Shown in pieces: positions 8,901 to 17,465 of a stretch of DNA of 64,000 bases (within the stretch, counting starts at the first letter, position 1; each line of letters begins with the position of its first letter). Origin of the DNA: Paraburkholderia largidicola. Its GTDB lineage: Bacteria; Pseudomonadota; Gammaproteobacteria; Burkholderiales; Burkholderiaceae. The DNA is taken from assembly GCF_013426895.1 (NCBI RefSeq), contig NZ_AP023174.1, positions 2,914,001 to 2,978,000 of the forward strand. The letters are read 5' to 3'. The notes beneath the pieces are model-generated. The model was not told the DNA's origin and did not search any database. It saw only the letters and a program-made list of their open reading frames with translations. Position numbers and translations under genes: made by a program.

Positions 8901-10466
8901 ATGAAGCCTTCCGACGGACGTCGCCCGGAACGCCCCTCTGACCGCAAGCCGCCGCCCCGCCTCGTCGCCCGCTTCGTGGCGATCTCCTGGCGCGATCTCG
9001 CTGTATCGTTCGGGCCCATCCTGATAATCAGCGCCGTTGCGATCTACATCGCCGTGCGGCTGATCCAGCCCGCCCCGCCCAATACGCTGACCATGGCCGC
9101 CGGCCCCAAGGGCAGCACCTTCTGGGTCGCCGCGCAGAAGTACAAGGAAATCCTCGCGCGCAACCGCATCACCCTCAACGTGCTGGAGACGGAAGGCTCG
9201 CTCGACAACTACCGCCGTCTGACCGACCCGCACGCGGACATCGACGTCGGCTTCGTGCAGGACGGCATCGCGCCGTCCAAATCGACTGACGATCTGATGT
9301 CGCTCGGCAGCGTCTCATATGTGCCCGTGGCGATTTTCTATCGCGGGCCGATGATCACGCTGCTGTCCGAGTTCAAGGGCAAGCGCATCGCAATCGGCGC
9401 CGAAGGCAGCGGCACCCGCGAGCTTGCCCTGCAACTGCTGAAGGCGAACGGCATCACGCCCGACGGCCCGACGAAGCTGCTGCCGCTGTCCGGCGACGAC
9501 GCCGCCAAAGCGCTGACGGAAGGCAAGATCGACGCGGCGATCCTGACGGGCGACTCCGCGCAGCCGCCCGTGATGGGCAAGCTGTATCGCACGGCGGGCG
9601 TGCAGTTCTACGACTTCACGCAGGCACCCGCGTACGCGAAGCGCTTCCCGTATCTGACGCAGCTCGAAATGCCGATGGGCTCGTTCGATCTCGGCAAAAA
9701 CCTGCCGTCGACCACGCTGCATATGATCGCGCCGACAGCCGAACTGGTCGCCCGAGATTCGCTGCACCCCGCGTTGTCGGATCTGCTGATCGACGCGGCG
9801 CACGAAGTGCACGGCAAGGCGACGGCGTTGCAGCGCGCGGGCGAATTCCCCGCGCCGCTCGCGCACGACTTCCCGATCAGCGAGGACGCCGCCCGCTACT
9901 ATAAGTCGGGCAAGAGCTTCCTGTACCGCGTGCTGCCGTTCTGGCTGGCGAGCCTCGCGGACCGGCTGCTGGTCGTGCTGGTGCCGATCATCGTCGTGCT
10001 GATTCCGGGGCTGCGGCTCGTGCCGTCGCTGTATGCGTGGCGCGTGAAGTCGCGTATCTACCGCTGGTATGGCGCGCTGATCGCGATCGAGCGCGAGGCG
10101 CTCAACGAAACATCGGCGGCCGAGCGCGAGGCGCTCATCGTGCGGCTCGACAAGATCGAGGAGTCGGTCAACGGTCTGAAGATGCCGCTTGCGTATGCGG
10201 ATCAGTTCTATGTGCTGCGCGAGCATATCGGTTTCGTGCGAGCGCGCCTGACCCGAGATTCAGATGCGGCCGCGGCGCGTGACGCGGGCACGCCGGGTAC
10301 GCCGGGTACGCCTGGTGCGGCAGATGAGCGCCCCGCCGCCGTGGGCCGCGCCGAAGCCCGTGCGGCAATGCACGAGAGCCACGCGACGCAAGAGAATCAC
10401 GACAAGCCTGACAGCCACGAAAACGAAGCCGGACCCGGCGGCGATCGTCCCGCCCGCACCTCCTGA
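8901..10466 (+). CDS. Membrane-anchored TAXI-family solute receptor
   Basis: Extracytoplasmic receptor of the TRAP-associated immunogenic (TAXI) family, 521 residues. Residues about 25-50 are a single membrane anchor (DLAVSFGPILIISAVAIYIA). The binding domain (about 60-340) shows MAAGPKGSTFWVAAQKYKEI and the block FKGKRIAIGAEGSGTRELAL expected for TAXI proteins. A second hydrophobic segment near 346-375 is followed by a charged, probably cytoplasmic, helical region and a low-complexity tail with GTPGTPGTPG and His/Glu-rich sequence. Start at the ATG at 8901, where family similarity begins. Typical TRAP permease subunits (DctQ/DctM) are absent on both sides. Ligand unknown. Confidence 0.8.
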   Translation: MKPSDGRRPERPSDRKPPPRLVARFVAISWRDLAVSFGPILIISAVAIYIAVRLIQPAPPNTLTMAAGPKGSTFWVAAQKYKEILARNRITLNVLETEGSLDNYRRLTDPHADIDVGFVQDGIAPSKSTDDLMSLGSVSYVPVAIFYRGPMITLLSEFKGKRIAIGAEGSGTRELALQLLKANGITPDGPTKLLPLSGDDAAKALTEGKIDAAILTGDSAQPPVMGKLYRTAGVQFYDFTQAPAYAKRFPYLTQLEMPMGSFDLGKNLPSTTLHMIAPTAELVARDSLHPALSDLLIDAAHEVHGKATALQRAGEFPAPLAHDFPISEDAARYYKSGKSFLYRVLPFWLASLADRLLVVLVPIIVVLIPGLRLVPSLYAWRVKSRIYRWYGALIAIEREALNETSAAEREALIVRLDKIEESVNGLKMPLAYADQFYVLREHIGFVRARLTRDSDAAAARDAGTPGTPGTPGAADERPAAVGRAEARAAMHESHATQENHDKPDSHENEAGPGGDRPARTS

Positions 10467-10633
10467 CAGCCGTTGGCGCGTGCGCCAAACCCGCGCCGCG
10501 GCATGCGCGGCCGCGGCAACGCCATTTTGTCAAATGATGCGCACGCGGCTTGCTCCGCGTAAGATCGAAACAACCAGAACGGGCCGTAGCGGCATCGCCG
10601 GCGGCCCACCAATTCCGGCAACCGGGAGACATC

Positions 10634-11278
10634 ATGACCGATGGCATCGACGCCACGCAGCCACTGTGGTTTTACGACTTTGTCTCACCGTTCTCGTACC
10701 TGCTGCTCGAACAGCACGACAAATGGCCTGAACTGCCGTTCGTGCTGACGCCCGTGTTGCTGAACGACTTGTATCGCCACTGGGGCCAGCGGGTCGCCTA
10801 CGACGTGCCCGCGAAACGCATTTTCACGTACCGGTATGCGCTGTTTCGCGCGGAGCAACTGGGCATTCCGTTCCGCATGCCGCCCGCGCATCCGTTCGAT
10901 TCGACCAAGCCGATGCTGCTCTCCATTGCGCTTGGCTCCGACCTGCAAACCGTGCGGGAGATTTTCCGCTTCATCTGGCGTGACGGGCGCGATCCGTCGA
11001 GCGCCGAAGGCTTCGCCGCGCTGTGCGAAAAGCTGAACGTGCCGGACGGCCAGGAACTGATCGAGCGTGAAGCGACGCGCGCGCAGCTGATGCGCCAAAG
11101 CACCGACGCCATCGCGATCGGCGTGTTCGGCGTGCCGACGTTCTGGCTGAACAAGCAGCTGTTCTGGGGCGAAGATGCGCTGCCGATGGTCCTCTATTGC
11201 GCGCGCACGCCGAACTGGCTGGACTCGAAGGAAGTGAAGCGGATCACATCGTTGCCGTCGGCGCTGGCGAAGGCCTGA
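10634..11278 (+). CDS. DsbA-fold protein, 2-hydroxychromene-2-carboxylate isomerase-like
   Basis: Product of 214 residues in the thioredoxin-fold DsbA/HCCA-isomerase family. It begins PLWFYDFVSPFSYLLLEQHD, the family's signature start, where the CXXC of true DsbA is replaced by SPFS, so a disulfide role is unlikely. The cis-proline region GVFGVPTFWLN (about 172-182) is intact, followed by FWGEDALPMV. HCCA isomerases use glutathione in aromatic catabolism; no aromatic ring-opening operon is adjacent, so the substrate is open. A CGGGAG site lies seven bases upstream of the ATG at 10634. It may be co-transcribed with the TAXI gene (167-bp gap). Confidence 0.8.
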   Translation: MTDGIDATQPLWFYDFVSPFSYLLLEQHDKWPELPFVLTPVLLNDLYRHWGQRVAYDVPAKRIFTYRYALFRAEQLGIPFRMPPAHPFDSTKPMLLSIALGSDLQTVREIFRFIWRDGRDPSSAEGFAALCEKLNVPDGQELIEREATRAQLMRQSTDAIAIGVFGVPTFWLNKQLFWGEDALPMVLYCARTPNWLDSKEVKRITSLPSALAKA

Positions 11279-11521
11279 GCGCGCGTCCGCGGCCATTGAT
11301 GACGTGGCGCAGCGTGGCGCCCAGCAAGTGGGCAGATCGCCGGTTGTGATGCCCGTCATAGGGCATGCGCTATGGCCCGCGCATGGCAAAACGGCCTAAG
11401 GTTATAGCTTCGCGCGCGCATGCGGCGAGGCGTCGGGCAAATGGACGCCGCTGCATCGCCATGCACCGTTCGACACAAGCATTCGAAAGCCTTCAACGGG
11501 CCATCCCCGCCCCGCCGATTC

Positions 11522-12550
11522 ATGGACGACGACAACGCCGCTTCACTCGATATCTGGCTCGTGCGCGTGCTGCGCACGCTGCTCGTCGAGCGCAGCGTCA
11601 CGCAGACCGCGTTGCGGCTCAACCAGACACAGCCGGCCATCAGCACTGCGCTGCGCAAGCTGCGCGAAACCCTGAACGACCCGATTCTCGTGCGCGGCAA
11701 GTCGGGCATGGTGCCGACTGAATACGGCGAATCGCTGCTCGCGTCCGTGCAGAAAGTATTGCGCGACGTCGATTTCGTCGCGACGCCGCACGGCGACTTC
11801 GATCCGGCTCGCTCGCGCCGCACGTTCCGCATCGCCGCGCCCGACTATCTGAACGACTTCTTCATGCCGACCGTGATCGCGCAATTCCGCGAGGCGGCGC
11901 CGCATGCGCGGCTCGAGATCGAATCGCTCGGGCCACTGCTCGATCATGCATCCGCGCTCGATGCCGGCGAACTCGATCTGGTGATCGGCAACTGGCCGAA
12001 GCCGGACGCGCGATTCGAGCGCAGCGACCTGTTCTCCGATACCGTCGTGTGCATGATGCGCGCCGATCATCCGCTCGCGAAGGCGCCGCTCACGCGCGAC
12101 GCCTATCTCGCCGCGCCGCATCTTGCGCCCGCTCATTACAGCGGCGCGCGCGGCGGCGCAATCGATACGGGCTTCGCGCGCGCGCATGCGGCTCGCCGCA
12201 TCGTCGCGACACTTCCGTACTTCGGACTCGTGCCGCACGTGCTACTGCAATCGGATCTCATCTTCACGACGACGCGCCGCTTCGCGCTGCATTATGCGGA
12301 GATGCTGCCGTTGGCCGTCATCGATGTGCCGATTCCGTTTCCGCGCATCAAGTGCTATCAGATGTGGCATCCACAGCCGGACCGGCCTGGCGATATCGAA
12401 TGGTTGCGCGGCTTGATGGCGCAGGTGTCGGAGATGCTGGTGGCGAAGAAGGCAAGGCGCGCGCGGGGAACGGCGAAGGAATTGAAAGGGGAGAAAAAAA
12501 CGGACGCCGCGAGTCACCCCGCTGCGCCCGTTGGAGGAATCAGTCAGTGA
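11522..12550 (+). CDS. LysR-family transcriptional regulator beside xdh operon
   Basis: DNA-binding regulator, 342 residues. The N-terminal winged helix-turn-helix covers about residues 8-66 (RSVTQTALRLNQTQPAIS, then ALRKLRETLNDPILVRGKSG), followed by an effector-binding domain from about 92. The start is the ATG at 11522 where the helix-turn-helix context begins; a longer frame upstream lacks character. The C-terminal 40 residues are a basic, low-complexity tail beyond the usual family end. Its stop lies one base from the stop of xdhC, convergently. Control of purine breakdown is possible from position only; the xdhA promoter is 4.5 kb away. Confidence 0.85.
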   Translation: MDDDNAASLDIWLVRVLRTLLVERSVTQTALRLNQTQPAISTALRKLRETLNDPILVRGKSGMVPTEYGESLLASVQKVLRDVDFVATPHGDFDPARSRRTFRIAAPDYLNDFFMPTVIAQFREAAPHARLEIESLGPLLDHASALDAGELDLVIGNWPKPDARFERSDLFSDTVVCMMRADHPLAKAPLTRDAYLAAPHLAPAHYSGARGGAIDTGFARAHAARRIVATLPYFGLVPHVLLQSDLIFTTTRRFALHYAEMLPLAVIDVPIPFPRIKCYQMWHPQPDRPGDIEWLRGLMAQVSEMLVAKKARRARGTAKELKGEKKTDAASHPAAPVGGISQ

Positions 12551-12551
12551 A

Positions 12552-13142
12552 TCAGGCGTCGACGCAATCCGCTTCCTGAACCGACGCAAAATCAGCCAGC
12601 GAAATCTGCTGCGACCTCACCTGCAACAGCTCCGCGCATACCGCCACCGCAATCGAAGTCGGCGCCTTGTCGACGATGCCCGGCACACCAATCGGACACG
12701 TCATCTCGAACAGCCGCTGTGGATCGACACCGCGATCCAGCAAACGCCGCTCGAACTTCACGCGCTTCGTCTTCGAGCCGATCATCCCGAAGTACGCAAA
12801 ATCGCGCCGCCGCATGATGCGCTCCGTCAGCGTGAAATCCAGCGCGTGGTTGTGCGTCATCACGAGAAAGAACGCGCCTGCAGGCGCTTCGTCGACGACG
12901 GCATCGGGCGTGTCCGTCGCTTCGATCTGCACGTTCGCGGGCACTTCGTCGGGGAACAGTTCGTCGCGTTCGTCGACCCATTGCACGACGCACGGCAGCC
13001 GGCCAAGCAGCGCGACGAGCGCATGGCCGACATGGCCCGCGCCGAACAGCACGACGTGCATCGGCGGCGGCAACTGCGTCGCGTGACCGCTGCGCCGGCC
13101 AATCTGAACCGGCATCTGCGCGAAAGTCGGAACGTGCATCAT
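12552..13142 (-). CDS. xdhC: Short XdhC-type molybdenum cofactor chaperone (C-terminal domain only)
   Basis: Accessory protein that delivers sulfurated molybdenum cofactor to xanthine dehydrogenase. The 196 residues correspond to the C-terminal Rossmann domain: MHVVLFGAGHVGHALVALL (about 28-46), VDERDELFP, FLVMTHNHALDFTLTERI, and AYFGMIGSKTKRVKFERRL, then CPIGVPGIVDKAPTSIAVAV. Full family members as I recall them are around 250-350 residues and carry an N-terminal domain with a conserved cysteine; here only about 27 unrelated residues precede the Rossmann fold, and xdhB ends 22 bases upstream, so there is no room for the missing part. A GAGG site precedes tandem ATGs at 13142 and 13139. Third gene of xdhABC. 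Confidence 0.82.
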   Translation of the reverse strand: MMHVPTFAQMPVQIGRRSGHATQLPPPMHVVLFGAGHVGHALVALLGRLPCVVQWVDERDELFPDEVPANVQIEATDTPDAVVDEAPAGAFFLVMTHNHALDFTLTERIMRRRDFAYFGMIGSKTKRVKFERRLLDRGVDPQRLFEMTCPIGVPGIVDKAPTSIAVAVCAELLQVRSQQISLADFASVQEADCVDA

Positions 13143-13164
13143 GACGAACGCCCTCTTCTAAAGT

Positions 13165-15519
13165 TTAGTGTCCAGCGGCGCGAACGGCACGAACGGCCTT
13201 GAGGATTTCCTCGCCGGTTGCGGGCGCGTTCAGCGGCGGGTTCACCTTGTAATCGCCGACAGCGGCAACAGCGTCGCGAATCGCGAAGAACACCGAGAAC
13301 GGCAGCAACAACGGCGGCTCGCCCGTCGCCTTCGAACGGTGAATGCTGTCCTCCGCGTTGCGGTTCTTGAAGAGCCGCACGCGGAAATCGGGCGGCGTAT
13401 CGTTGACGGTCGGAATCTTGTAGGTGGATGGCGCGTGCGTCATCAGCTTGCCGCCCGCGTTCCACCACAACTCTTCCGTCGTCAGCCAGCCCATGCCCTG
13501 AATGAAGCCGCCTTCGACCTGACCGACATCGATGGCAGGGTTCAGCGACGCGCCGACGTCGTGCAACGCATCGGCGCGCAGCACGCGCATTTCGCCCGTC
13601 AGCGTGTCGATCACGACTTCCGACACAGCCGCGCCATACGAGTAATAGAAGAACGGCCGGCCTTGCAGCTTCGCCTGATCCCAGTAGAGCTTCGGCGTCG
13701 CGTAGAAGCCATCGGACCACAACTGCACGCGCGCGAGATACGCCTTCGCGATCACTTCTTCGAACGGCACGATGGCTTCGCCGACCAGCACGCAGTCGCC
13801 CGCGAAACGCACCTGCGCCGACGTCACATCGCCCGCGCCGAACTTTTCGGCGGCGAATGCGGCCAGACGCTCGCGCAACTGGCGCGCGGCATCCTGGGCG
13901 GCCTTGCCGTTCAGGTCCGAACCCGTCGATGCCGCCGTCGCCGAGGTATTCGCCACCTTCGACGTATCCGTCGCCGTCACACGCACACGGTTGAAGCTCA
14001 CGCCAAGCTCATGCGCGACGACCTGCGCGACCTTCGTGTTCAAGCCCTGGCCCATTTCCGTGCCGCCGTGATTCACGAGCACCGAGCCATCGGTGTAGAT
14101 ATGAACGAGCGCGCCTGCCTGATTGAAGTGCGTCACGTTGAACGCGATGCCGAACTTGCAAGGCGTGAGCGCGAGGCCTTTCTTCAGCACTTCGTTGTTG
14201 CGGTTGAATTCGAGAATCTCCGCGCGGCGACGGCGATAGTCGCTGGTGGCTTCGAGTTCGTCGATCAGTTCGTGAATCACGTTGTCTTCGACGATCTGCC
14301 CATACGGCGTCTGATTGCGCTCAGTCTTGCCGTACAGGTTGCGGCGGCGCACGTCGAGCGAATCCTTGCCGAGCGAACGCGCGACATCGTCCATGATGTA
14401 CTCGATCGCGAACGCGCCCTGCGGACCGCCGAAGCCGCGAAACGCCGTGTTCGACTGGGTGTTCGTCTTGCCGCAGAAACCGTCGATGGCGACGTCCGAC
14501 AGGAAGTACGCGTTGTCGAAGTGGCACACGGCGCGCGTCATCACGGGGCCGGACAGATCGGCGGAGAACCCGCAGCGCGAAGTCATGTCGACCGTCACAC
14601 CTTCGATCAGGCCTTCATCGTTATAACCGACGTCGTACGTGTAGTGGAAATCGTGCCGCTTGCCCGTGATCATCATGTCGTCGTCGCGGTCCGGGCGCAG
14701 CTTGACCGGGCACAACAGCTTCCACGCCGCGAGCGACGCGCAGCACGCGAACATGCTCGATTGCGATTCCTTGCCGCCGAAACCGCCGCCCATGCGCCGG
14801 CACTCGACCAGCACGTTGTGCGAATGCACGCCGAGCATGTGCGAGACGAGGTGCTGCATTTCGGTCGGGTGTTGCGTCGAGCAATACACGAGCATGCCGT
14901 CGTCGTCCTTCGGCACCGCGTAGGAAATCTGCCCTTCCAGATAGAACTGCTCCTGGCCGCCGAGCAGTAATTCGCCCGCTTCACGATGTGCCGCGCGTTG
15001 CAGCTTCGCAGCGGCATCGCCGCGCGCGAGCTTCATTGGCGGAATCACGCTCTGGTTCGCGGCGCGCGCCTGCTGTGCCGTCAGCACGGCGGGCAGCTCC
15101 TCGAATTCGATGTCCGCGCGACGTGCGCCGAGACGCGCGGCATCGTGCGACGTCGCGACGACGATGAACATCGGCTGCCCGACATACTGGACGATGCCAT
15201 CGGCGAGGATGGGGTCGTCGCCTTTTACGATCGGCGCGCAGTCGTTGTGGCCGGGAATGTCGTCTGCGGTGAACACGGCGACGACGCCGGGCGTCGCGCG
15301 CACTTTGTCGAACGACATCGACAGGATCTTCGCGTGCGCTTTCTGAGACGTGCCCAGCGCCGCGTGCAGCGTGCCGGCAAGTTCGGGGATGTCGTCGGTG
15401 TAGGTGGCGCGGCCGCTCACGTGCAGATGGGCGGATTCATGCGGACGCGACACGTGGACTTGCGTGAATTCCGCGAGTTCTTTCGCGTCCTTCAGGAACG
15501 GTTCGGCTTGCTGGTTCAT
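13165..15519 (-). CDS. xdhB: Xanthine dehydrogenase, molybdopterin-binding subunit
   Basis: Large catalytic subunit, oxidising hypoxanthine and xanthine to urate. The 784-residue length is normal for bacterial XdhB. The N-terminal aldehyde oxidase/xanthine dehydrogenase a/b hammerhead (SGRATYTDDIPELAGTLHAA, about 34-53) is followed by the molybdopterin-binding domain with GGGFGGKESQS (about 245-255), AFRGFGGPQGAF (about 360), GGTEMGQGLNTKV and, near the C-terminus, KATGEPPLLLPFSVFFAIRD, whose Glu is the catalytic base. A GGAG site lies upstream of the ATG at 15519. It follows xdhA by 30 bp and precedes xdhC by 22 bp, so it is one operon. Cytoplasmic. Confidence 0.95.
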   Translation of the reverse strand: MNQQAEPFLKDAKELAEFTQVHVSRPHESAHLHVSGRATYTDDIPELAGTLHAALGTSQKAHAKILSMSFDKVRATPGVVAVFTADDIPGHNDCAPIVKGDDPILADGIVQYVGQPMFIVVATSHDAARLGARRADIEFEELPAVLTAQQARAANQSVIPPMKLARGDAAAKLQRAAHREAGELLLGGQEQFYLEGQISYAVPKDDDGMLVYCSTQHPTEMQHLVSHMLGVHSHNVLVECRRMGGGFGGKESQSSMFACCASLAAWKLLCPVKLRPDRDDDMMITGKRHDFHYTYDVGYNDEGLIEGVTVDMTSRCGFSADLSGPVMTRAVCHFDNAYFLSDVAIDGFCGKTNTQSNTAFRGFGGPQGAFAIEYIMDDVARSLGKDSLDVRRRNLYGKTERNQTPYGQIVEDNVIHELIDELEATSDYRRRRAEILEFNRNNEVLKKGLALTPCKFGIAFNVTHFNQAGALVHIYTDGSVLVNHGGTEMGQGLNTKVAQVVAHELGVSFNRVRVTATDTSKVANTSATAASTGSDLNGKAAQDAARQLRERLAAFAAEKFGAGDVTSAQVRFAGDCVLVGEAIVPFEEVIAKAYLARVQLWSDGFYATPKLYWDQAKLQGRPFFYYSYGAAVSEVVIDTLTGEMRVLRADALHDVGASLNPAIDVGQVEGGFIQGMGWLTTEELWWNAGGKLMTHAPSTYKIPTVNDTPPDFRVRLFKNRNAEDSIHRSKATGEPPLLLPFSVFFAIRDAVAAVGDYKVNPPLNAPATGEEILKAVRAVRAAGH

Positions 15520-15549
15520 TCTGTTGGTTCTCCGTTTCCTTTTTGTCCG

Positions 15550-17067
15550 TCAGGCCGCAGCGCCTGCTGCCAATACCGCGCGCACATCGAGCGCGCTCTT
15601 TTGCAGCGGATTGTTCGGGCGCGTTTCGAGCCAGAAGCGGTACAGCGTGTTCGTTGCGGCTTCGAGGCGATAGTCACTGGTCGCGCGCATATCGCTGAGC
15701 GGCTGATAGTCCTTTGCGAGCGCGAGCATCGCGATCTGCGCGGTCGCTTCGTGCCATTCGTTGTCGGCGAGCGCGGCTTCGGCGTGCGTCGCGCGCTTCG
15801 GCGTCGCGGCCATGCCGCCGAACGCAATGCGCGGTTCGCGGATCGTCTCGCCATCGGCGATGAACGAGAACGCGGCGCACACGGCGGAAATATCCGAGTC
15901 GAAGCGCTTCGAAATCTTGTACGTGCGGAACTGGAAGTGCTTGCGCGCCTCGTTGCGCGCGGGCACCTTCAGACCGACGACGAACTCGTGTTCGGCCATA
16001 TCCTTCTTCTGATACGCGAGGTACAGGTCTTCCAGCGCCAGTTCGCGTTCGATCTCGCCGCCGCGCAGCACGACACGCGCGCCCAGCGCGATCAGGCCCG
16101 GCATCGAGTCGCCGATGGGCGAACCGTTCGCGACATTGCCGCCGATCGTGCCCGCGTTGCGAATCGGCAGCGACGCGAAGCGCTGCCACATCTCGGTGAG
16201 TTCGGGGTACTGCTTCGCCAGCTCGGCATACGCGCGCTCGACCGTGACGCCCGCACCGATCTCGATCCAGTCCGCCGTCACGTTGATCTTCTGCAATTCC
16301 GCGATCTGGCCGACGTACACGATATGGCCGAGGTCGCGCATCATCTTCGTGACCCACAGGCCGATGTCGGTGCTGCCGGCGAGAATGCGCGTCGTGGGCG
16401 CGTCGGCCTTGATCTTCGCGAGCGCGGCGACGGTGCGCGGCGCATCGAACTGCTGGCCGTTGCGTTCGTAGTGGAAGGTTTCGCCGCGTTCGAGCGTCGC
16501 GAGTTTGCTGGCGAGCGCCTTGACGTCGACGGGCGCTTTGGGCGCGGGCAACTCGAACATGCGCTCGGCCGCTTCGATGATCGGACGATAGCCGGTGCAG
16601 CGGCACAGGTTGCCCGTCAGCGCGTTGGCGATATCGGCGCGGTCCGGCACGGTTCTGTTCGCGCATGCGTGCTCGTGGCCGTGCTTCTCGTACATCGACC
16701 ACATCGACATCACGAAGCCCGGCGTGCAGAAACCGCACTGCGAGCCGTGACACTCGACCATCGCCTCCTGCACGGGATGCAGGCTGCCGTCGGGCTGGCG
16801 CAGGTCTTCGACCGTGAAGAGCGCCTTGCCGTCGAGGGTCGGCAGAAACTGGATGCACGCGTTGACCGCCTTGAAGCTGACGCCACCCGCGTCGTTGCGC
16901 TCGCCGATCACCACCGTGCAGGCGCCGCAGTCGCCTTCCGCGCAGCCTTCCTTGGTGCCCGTGCAGCGCGCGTCTTCGCGCAGGTATTGAAGGACGGTGC
17001 GGGTGACGGGTGCGTCGGTGATCTCACGGATCGCGTTGCGATGGTAGAAGCGGATCGGCTGGCTCAT
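15550..17067 (-). CDS. xdhA: Xanthine dehydrogenase, iron-sulfur/FAD subunit
   Basis: Electron-transfer subunit of xanthine dehydrogenase, 505 residues. The N-terminal plant-type 2Fe-2S domain shows CTGTKEGCAEGDCGACTVV (about 34-52). The second 2Fe-2S domain has GSQCGFCTPGF (about 108-118) and NLCRCTGYRPI (about 152-162). The FAD-binding domain starts near residue 190 with ILAGSTDIGLWVTK and has GNVANGSPIGDSMPGLIALG, followed by the CO-dehydrogenase flavoprotein C-terminal domain. Electrons pass from the molybdenum centre in XdhB through both clusters to FAD and NAD. First gene of the operon; a 398-bp regulatory region separates it from the divergent MFS gene. Confidence 0.95.
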   Translation of the reverse strand: MSQPIRFYHRNAIREITDAPVTRTVLQYLREDARCTGTKEGCAEGDCGACTVVIGERNDAGGVSFKAVNACIQFLPTLDGKALFTVEDLRQPDGSLHPVQEAMVECHGSQCGFCTPGFVMSMWSMYEKHGHEHACANRTVPDRADIANALTGNLCRCTGYRPIIEAAERMFELPAPKAPVDVKALASKLATLERGETFHYERNGQQFDAPRTVAALAKIKADAPTTRILAGSTDIGLWVTKMMRDLGHIVYVGQIAELQKINVTADWIEIGAGVTVERAYAELAKQYPELTEMWQRFASLPIRNAGTIGGNVANGSPIGDSMPGLIALGARVVLRGGEIERELALEDLYLAYQKKDMAEHEFVVGLKVPARNEARKHFQFRTYKISKRFDSDISAVCAAFSFIADGETIREPRIAFGGMAATPKRATHAEAALADNEWHEATAQIAMLALAKDYQPLSDMRATSDYRLEAATNTLYRFWLETRPNNPLQKSALDVRAVLAAGAAA

Positions 17068-17245
17068 GTCTCGTGCTCGTTTCGGTTGTTCGCGTCCGCG
17101 TGGGGCGTGCGGACGGTGCGGCTGATGGTTCGAAAAGTAGCATCATCAATATTCGCAACCCATAGGTCCGATCGCATGGAGGACATATAGCTGGAGCGAT
17201 AAATTGAGACGGGCGCGGACGCGCGGGCTTATATCTCGATGTCCG

Positions 17246-17286
17246 TTTGTCTGTATTTTTGTCAAATATAGCTATTAAGCGACAAA
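17246..17286. promoter_or_regulatory. Candidate operator between xdhA and MFS gene
   Basis: TTTGTC occurs at 17246-17251 and 17258-17263, and its complement GACAAA at 17281-17286. The inner pair is centred (17272) almost on a separate perfect palindrome, ATAGCTAT (17268-17275). The site is in an AT-rich patch of the 398-bp divergent region (17068-17465), about 180 bases from each start codon. A shared operator is my inference; the binding regulator is unknown. The rest of that region shows no gene. Confidence 0.35.
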
Positions 17287-17465
17287 CGATGCCCAAATGA
17301 GATGGGGCGAGAAGGCGTCCAGACCTCGAAGAAATTGACGGGAAACCGTCAAAAGCGCCGCCAAGCCCTGTTTCTCGACGAGAAAATTATTAAGCAAACC
17401 CTGCAAGTGAATCGGTTCCATGGGAAAATCACGGCTTCCCGCCAAATTCAAGTCTCGTTTTCCCC

